A stretch of 5,683 nt of DNA from Deltaproteobacteria bacterium (GTDB lineage Bacteria; Myxococcota; XYA12-FULL-58-9; JAUUZB01). The notes beneath the pieces are model-generated. The model saw nothing but the letters and a program-made list of their open reading frames with translations, made no database searches and was not told where the DNA came from. The DNA lies in NCBI GenBank assembly GCA_030590185.1, contig JAUUZB010000335.1:1-5683 (forward strand), written 5' to 3'. Position 1 is the first letter of the stretch; every line of letters starts with the position of its first letter. Both the position numbers and the translations under genes were made by a program. Positions 5,489 through 5,683 of this stretch are shown in pieces.

Positions 5489-5514
5489 TGCAGGTTTATG
5501 GTGCAGGTCTATAG
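5489..5514. repeat. Tandem 13-base direct repeat, possible operator
   Basis: TGCAGGTTTATGG (5489-5501) is followed at once by TGCAGGTCTATAG (5502-5514), matching at 11 of 13 positions. The pair lies just downstream of the predicted -10 box of the minus-strand gene and covers its likely start point. Abutting copies at such a spot fit a repressor or response-regulator site, but no regulator is identified. The first copy overlaps the palindrome CCTGCAGG (5487-5494). Confidence 0.45.
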
Positions 5515-5518
5515 AGAG

Positions 5519-5546
5519 GTTATACCCGAATCCGCGCCACCCTCAA
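5519..5546 (-). promoter_or_regulatory. Sigma-70-like promoter of the exported-protein gene
   Basis: On the minus strand TTGAGG (5546-5541) and TATAAC (5524-5519) are separated by 16 bases. They match the consensus at four and five of six positions. Transcription would start near 5512, giving a leader of about 95 bases. A second -10-like box, TAGAAT (5470-5465), lies closer to the gene but lacks a good -35 box. Confidence 0.55.
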
Positions 5547-5570
5547 GGGCTGCGGCAGATTCCTGGCCGT

Positions 5571-5683
5571 TCATTGGGGCAGAAAGGCCCCGTGCAGCGC
5601 CACCAGGCTTTCGATGTCGTGGGCGTCGAGGGGAAGCTCTCTCAAGGTGATCAGCGGTGTGTTGGCGAACTGCTCCTCGAAGC
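5571..5683 (-). CDS. C-terminal end of an unidentified protein (5' part outside the window)
   Basis: Reading the minus strand from 5681 gives 36 uninterrupted codons ending in TGA (5573-5571). The peptide begins FEEQFANTPLITLREL and ends DIESLVALHGAFLPQ. The amino acid mix is that of an ordinary soluble protein, with a Leu-rich amphipathic end. Read from the same strand, the other two frames do not look coding. The fragment is too short to identify. The next gene in the same direction starts 154 bases on and has its own promoter, so the two are probably separate transcripts. Confidence 0.65.
   Translation of the reverse strand, partial: FEEQFANTPLITLRELPLDAHDIESLVALHGAFLPQ

Overview
The window is GC-rich, protein-dense bacterial DNA with four complete genes, the 3' end of a fifth and one unusual intergenic region. 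A lipoprotein built from CGPD/CGTC cysteine modules, a long Gly-Thr linker and a metallopeptidase domain, beside an FHA protein and a fatty acid 2-hydroxylase-like enzyme, suggests Myxococcota or a related former deltaproteobacterial lineage. That assignment is inferred from protein style, not from a marker gene.

Layout: (1) 43-777, plus strand, a membrane fatty acid hydroxylase with complete histidine boxes, ending in an intrinsic terminator whose stem overlaps the stop codon (776-810). (2) 778-1293, a 516-base convergent intergenic region. Its first half is a tandem array of seven small stem-loops spaced 31-33 bases apart (812-1037). Their stems differ in sequence but keep pairing, six of the seven carry the same single mismatch, and the seventh is decayed. 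Its second half holds a larger nested palindrome (1072-1174) and further hairpins. (3) 1294-3702, minus strand, the 802-residue modular lipoprotein with a C-terminal MepA/M15-like zinc peptidase domain. (4) 3703-3922, a divergent control region with an AT-rich island, a leader hairpin and a 13-codon upstream ORF that overlaps the next start as ATGA. (5) 3923-4465, plus strand, an FHA-domain protein. (6) 4505-5416, minus strand, an exported protein, probably an outer-membrane beta-barrel, with a recognisable promoter and a tandem 13-base repeat at its predicted transcription start. (7) 5571-5683, minus strand, the last 36 codons of a gene that runs off the window.

The genes do not form an obvious operon. 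Three act at or on the envelope: lipid hydroxylation, a surface or periplasmic peptidase and an outer-membrane protein. The FHA protein would read Ser/Thr phosphorylation. The most interesting element is the stem-loop array. On the minus strand every copy has a GNA or GNNA loop closed by C-G, and the array lies where the 3' UTR of the lipoprotein mRNA would run. This points to a structured RNA or a folded single-stranded DNA element rather than spacer.
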